A stretch of DNA of 64,000 bases from positions 4,737,501-4,801,500 of the forward strand of contig CM072345.1 in the NCBI GenBank assembly GCA_036874045.1, read 5' to 3'. Below are positions 62,836-64,000 of the stretch, one piece after another. A program made the translations under genes and the position numbers. A model generated the notes under the pieces. That model was given only the letters and a program-made list of their open reading frames with translations, did no database searches and was not told the DNA's origin. Origin of the DNA: Cymodocea nodosa (taxonomy: Eukaryota > Streptophyta > Magnoliopsida > Alismatales > Cymodoceaceae). How positions within the stretch are numbered: position 1 is the first letter of the stretch; every line of letters begins with the position of its first letter.

Positions 62836-64000
62836 GAAGGTTATAAAGATTACTTCTTTCTTGAAGGTATACTAAATGAAGTTAGACAATAACTTCAACA
62901 TACTGATGCAAATATTACATACATAGGTATTCGTAGTAAATTTGATAGAGAATACAGAATGAAATGTGCTGAGATTGCATTTTTGGAATAGTATGCAAAA
63001 TATTTGGAAAAAGGTGTAGGTTCATCAAATAGAACTCCTCAAACTCCTATAAACTGTACAAGACTACATGCATTTGAGGAAGAGCATGAATCAACTATCC
63101 CTACTCCTTTATATTCAACACAAGTAGAATCAGATATTGCTGTAGACAAAACAAAAGTTGACTGTCTTCGAAAGGCCGTTGCAATAGAAAGTGCCTTAGA
63201 AGAATTAAAGCAGAAAACTTTTATGGAGCAATTTGAAAAGAAAACAGCAATACCTGAAAAGGAGAAACAGAAATGTTATAGAAGAAGGAAAGTTAGAAAA
63301 ATTATGTCTAAGGAAACAAAGTCTATTGATAAAGGAAAATCAGATGAAAATTTATTTCCAAAGGATAATGTATGTCTAGACAGCATAAATTCACAACATG
63401 AATCAATGGAATTATCTGTTGAACAAAATGAACAATTACAGACAGATACACTGGTTGTAGAATTTGTGGAAAAATTGAACTCTAAACATTCTATAGAGAC
63501 TGTACAGATGAATGTTGAGCATATTGACAATGTTCCTAACACTGTTGAAGCTGAAGAATCAAGCTTACCTGAGCAGCTTCAAGATAATATTTTGGAAGAA
63601 AAACAACATGACATTCATTTTGAAGAAGAGGTTCCTGAAGATGAATTAAACTCCGAGTCATAGGTTCAGGTATCACCTTCTTTGTGTACAATATTAAAAA
63701 TTCAAGGTAATGCAATTCATTTTAGATCTGAAGAAGCATTGTAGAAATACAATAATCTGATTACATGTCAGATTCTGCATGCTCGTCCAATAAAATTCAG
63801 AAATTTGATAGAAATAAGAGATCTGTTTGAGTTTCAAGGCCTCATTAAATTCTTACCAGTAGGAATGAAATGGAAGCAATACATAGAGCTTATTGCAGCT
63901 TTTTATAGCAATCTGGTCAAGAATGGAAATTTTCTGAAAACTCAAATAAATGAATAAGAGTTTCTATTGTCTCCTGAGTTAATTTTTGAAGTTTTAGGAT
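62836..64000 (+). pseudogene. Family D accessory ORF (right, inverted copy), continues past window
   Basis: 62850-63663 matches the left copy in opposite orientation (GIRSKFDREYRMKCAEIAFL, TRLHAFEEEHES, CYRRRKVRKIMSKETKS, VEFVEKLNSKHSIE, HFEEEVPEDELNSES); 63004-63663 is open for 219 residues. After it, 63730-64000 encodes KFRNLIEIRDLFEFQGLIKF, IELIAAFYSNLVKNGNFLKT and LLSPELIFEVLG, the same domain as in the Athila-like post-pol ORF at 54.8-55.0 kb. Interrupted in a few places. The N-terminal part is missing, replaced by the LTR ending near 62835. Confidence 0.7.

Overview
The window is flowering-plant nuclear DNA: AT-rich, intron-containing, and mostly old LTR retrotransposons nested in one another. 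No prokaryotic or organellar feature is visible. The exact species cannot be named from the sequence. The only host gene I can support is a complete seven-exon gene for the 25 kDa subunit of pre-mRNA cleavage factor Im (plant CFIS2, human NUDT21/CPSF5), on the + strand from 14564 to 42119. Its 603 coding bases predict 200 residues, the family length, with no break, but they are spread over 27.6 kb because introns 2 (6.1 kb) and 3 (18.7 kb) are filled with Copia, SIRE-type, Gypsy-type and LINE debris.

Left flank (1-14563). A Copia/SIRE-type element (- strand; gag, primer site and 5' LTR visible) sits in the post-pol ORF of an Athila-like Gypsy element (- strand, 2470-12276). The Gypsy element's 5' LTR is itself split by a complete solo LTR (8792-10400) with a 5-bp target duplication. 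The Gypsy LTR ends inside a fragment of the same LTR family as the solo LTR (12277-13333). About 1.2 kb of non-repetitive sequence then leads to the CFIS2 start.

Gene body (14564-42119). Exons 1 and 2 are 1.4 kb apart. Intron 2 holds a decayed Copia element (- strand) with two internal tandem duplications. Intron 3 holds a LINE fragment cut by a SIRE-type LTR, a full-length but broken Copia element (+ strand, about 25.53-30.98 kb), further SIRE-type and Gypsy-type LTRs, and a gag-bearing SIRE-type element without recognisable pol (- strand, ending 40133). Exons 4-7 are compact (41011-42119).

Right flank (42120-64000). After the gene come about 2 kb of plain sequence, a Gypsy-type LTR in + orientation and a weak minisatellite. 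A large - strand Athila-like complex follows (46591-58361): LTR, polypurine tract, short ORFs including one with an F-box-like motif, a gag, a long post-pol ORF and an integrase. At 58362 it is interrupted by an LTR element ('family D') whose ORF reappears in inverted orientation at 62.8-64 kb.

The most interesting signals are: (1) dense arrays of three related decamers (CGTTGAGTTA, CGTTAAGTTA, CGGATAGTTA) in LTRs and non-coding spacers of several different element families but not seen in the host gene region; (2) a short F-box-like ORF beside a gag in a unit without recognisable pol; (3) one accessory ORF module shared by Gypsy/Athila-like elements and by family D, whose LTRs look SIRE-like. 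All retroelements are treated as broken fossils.
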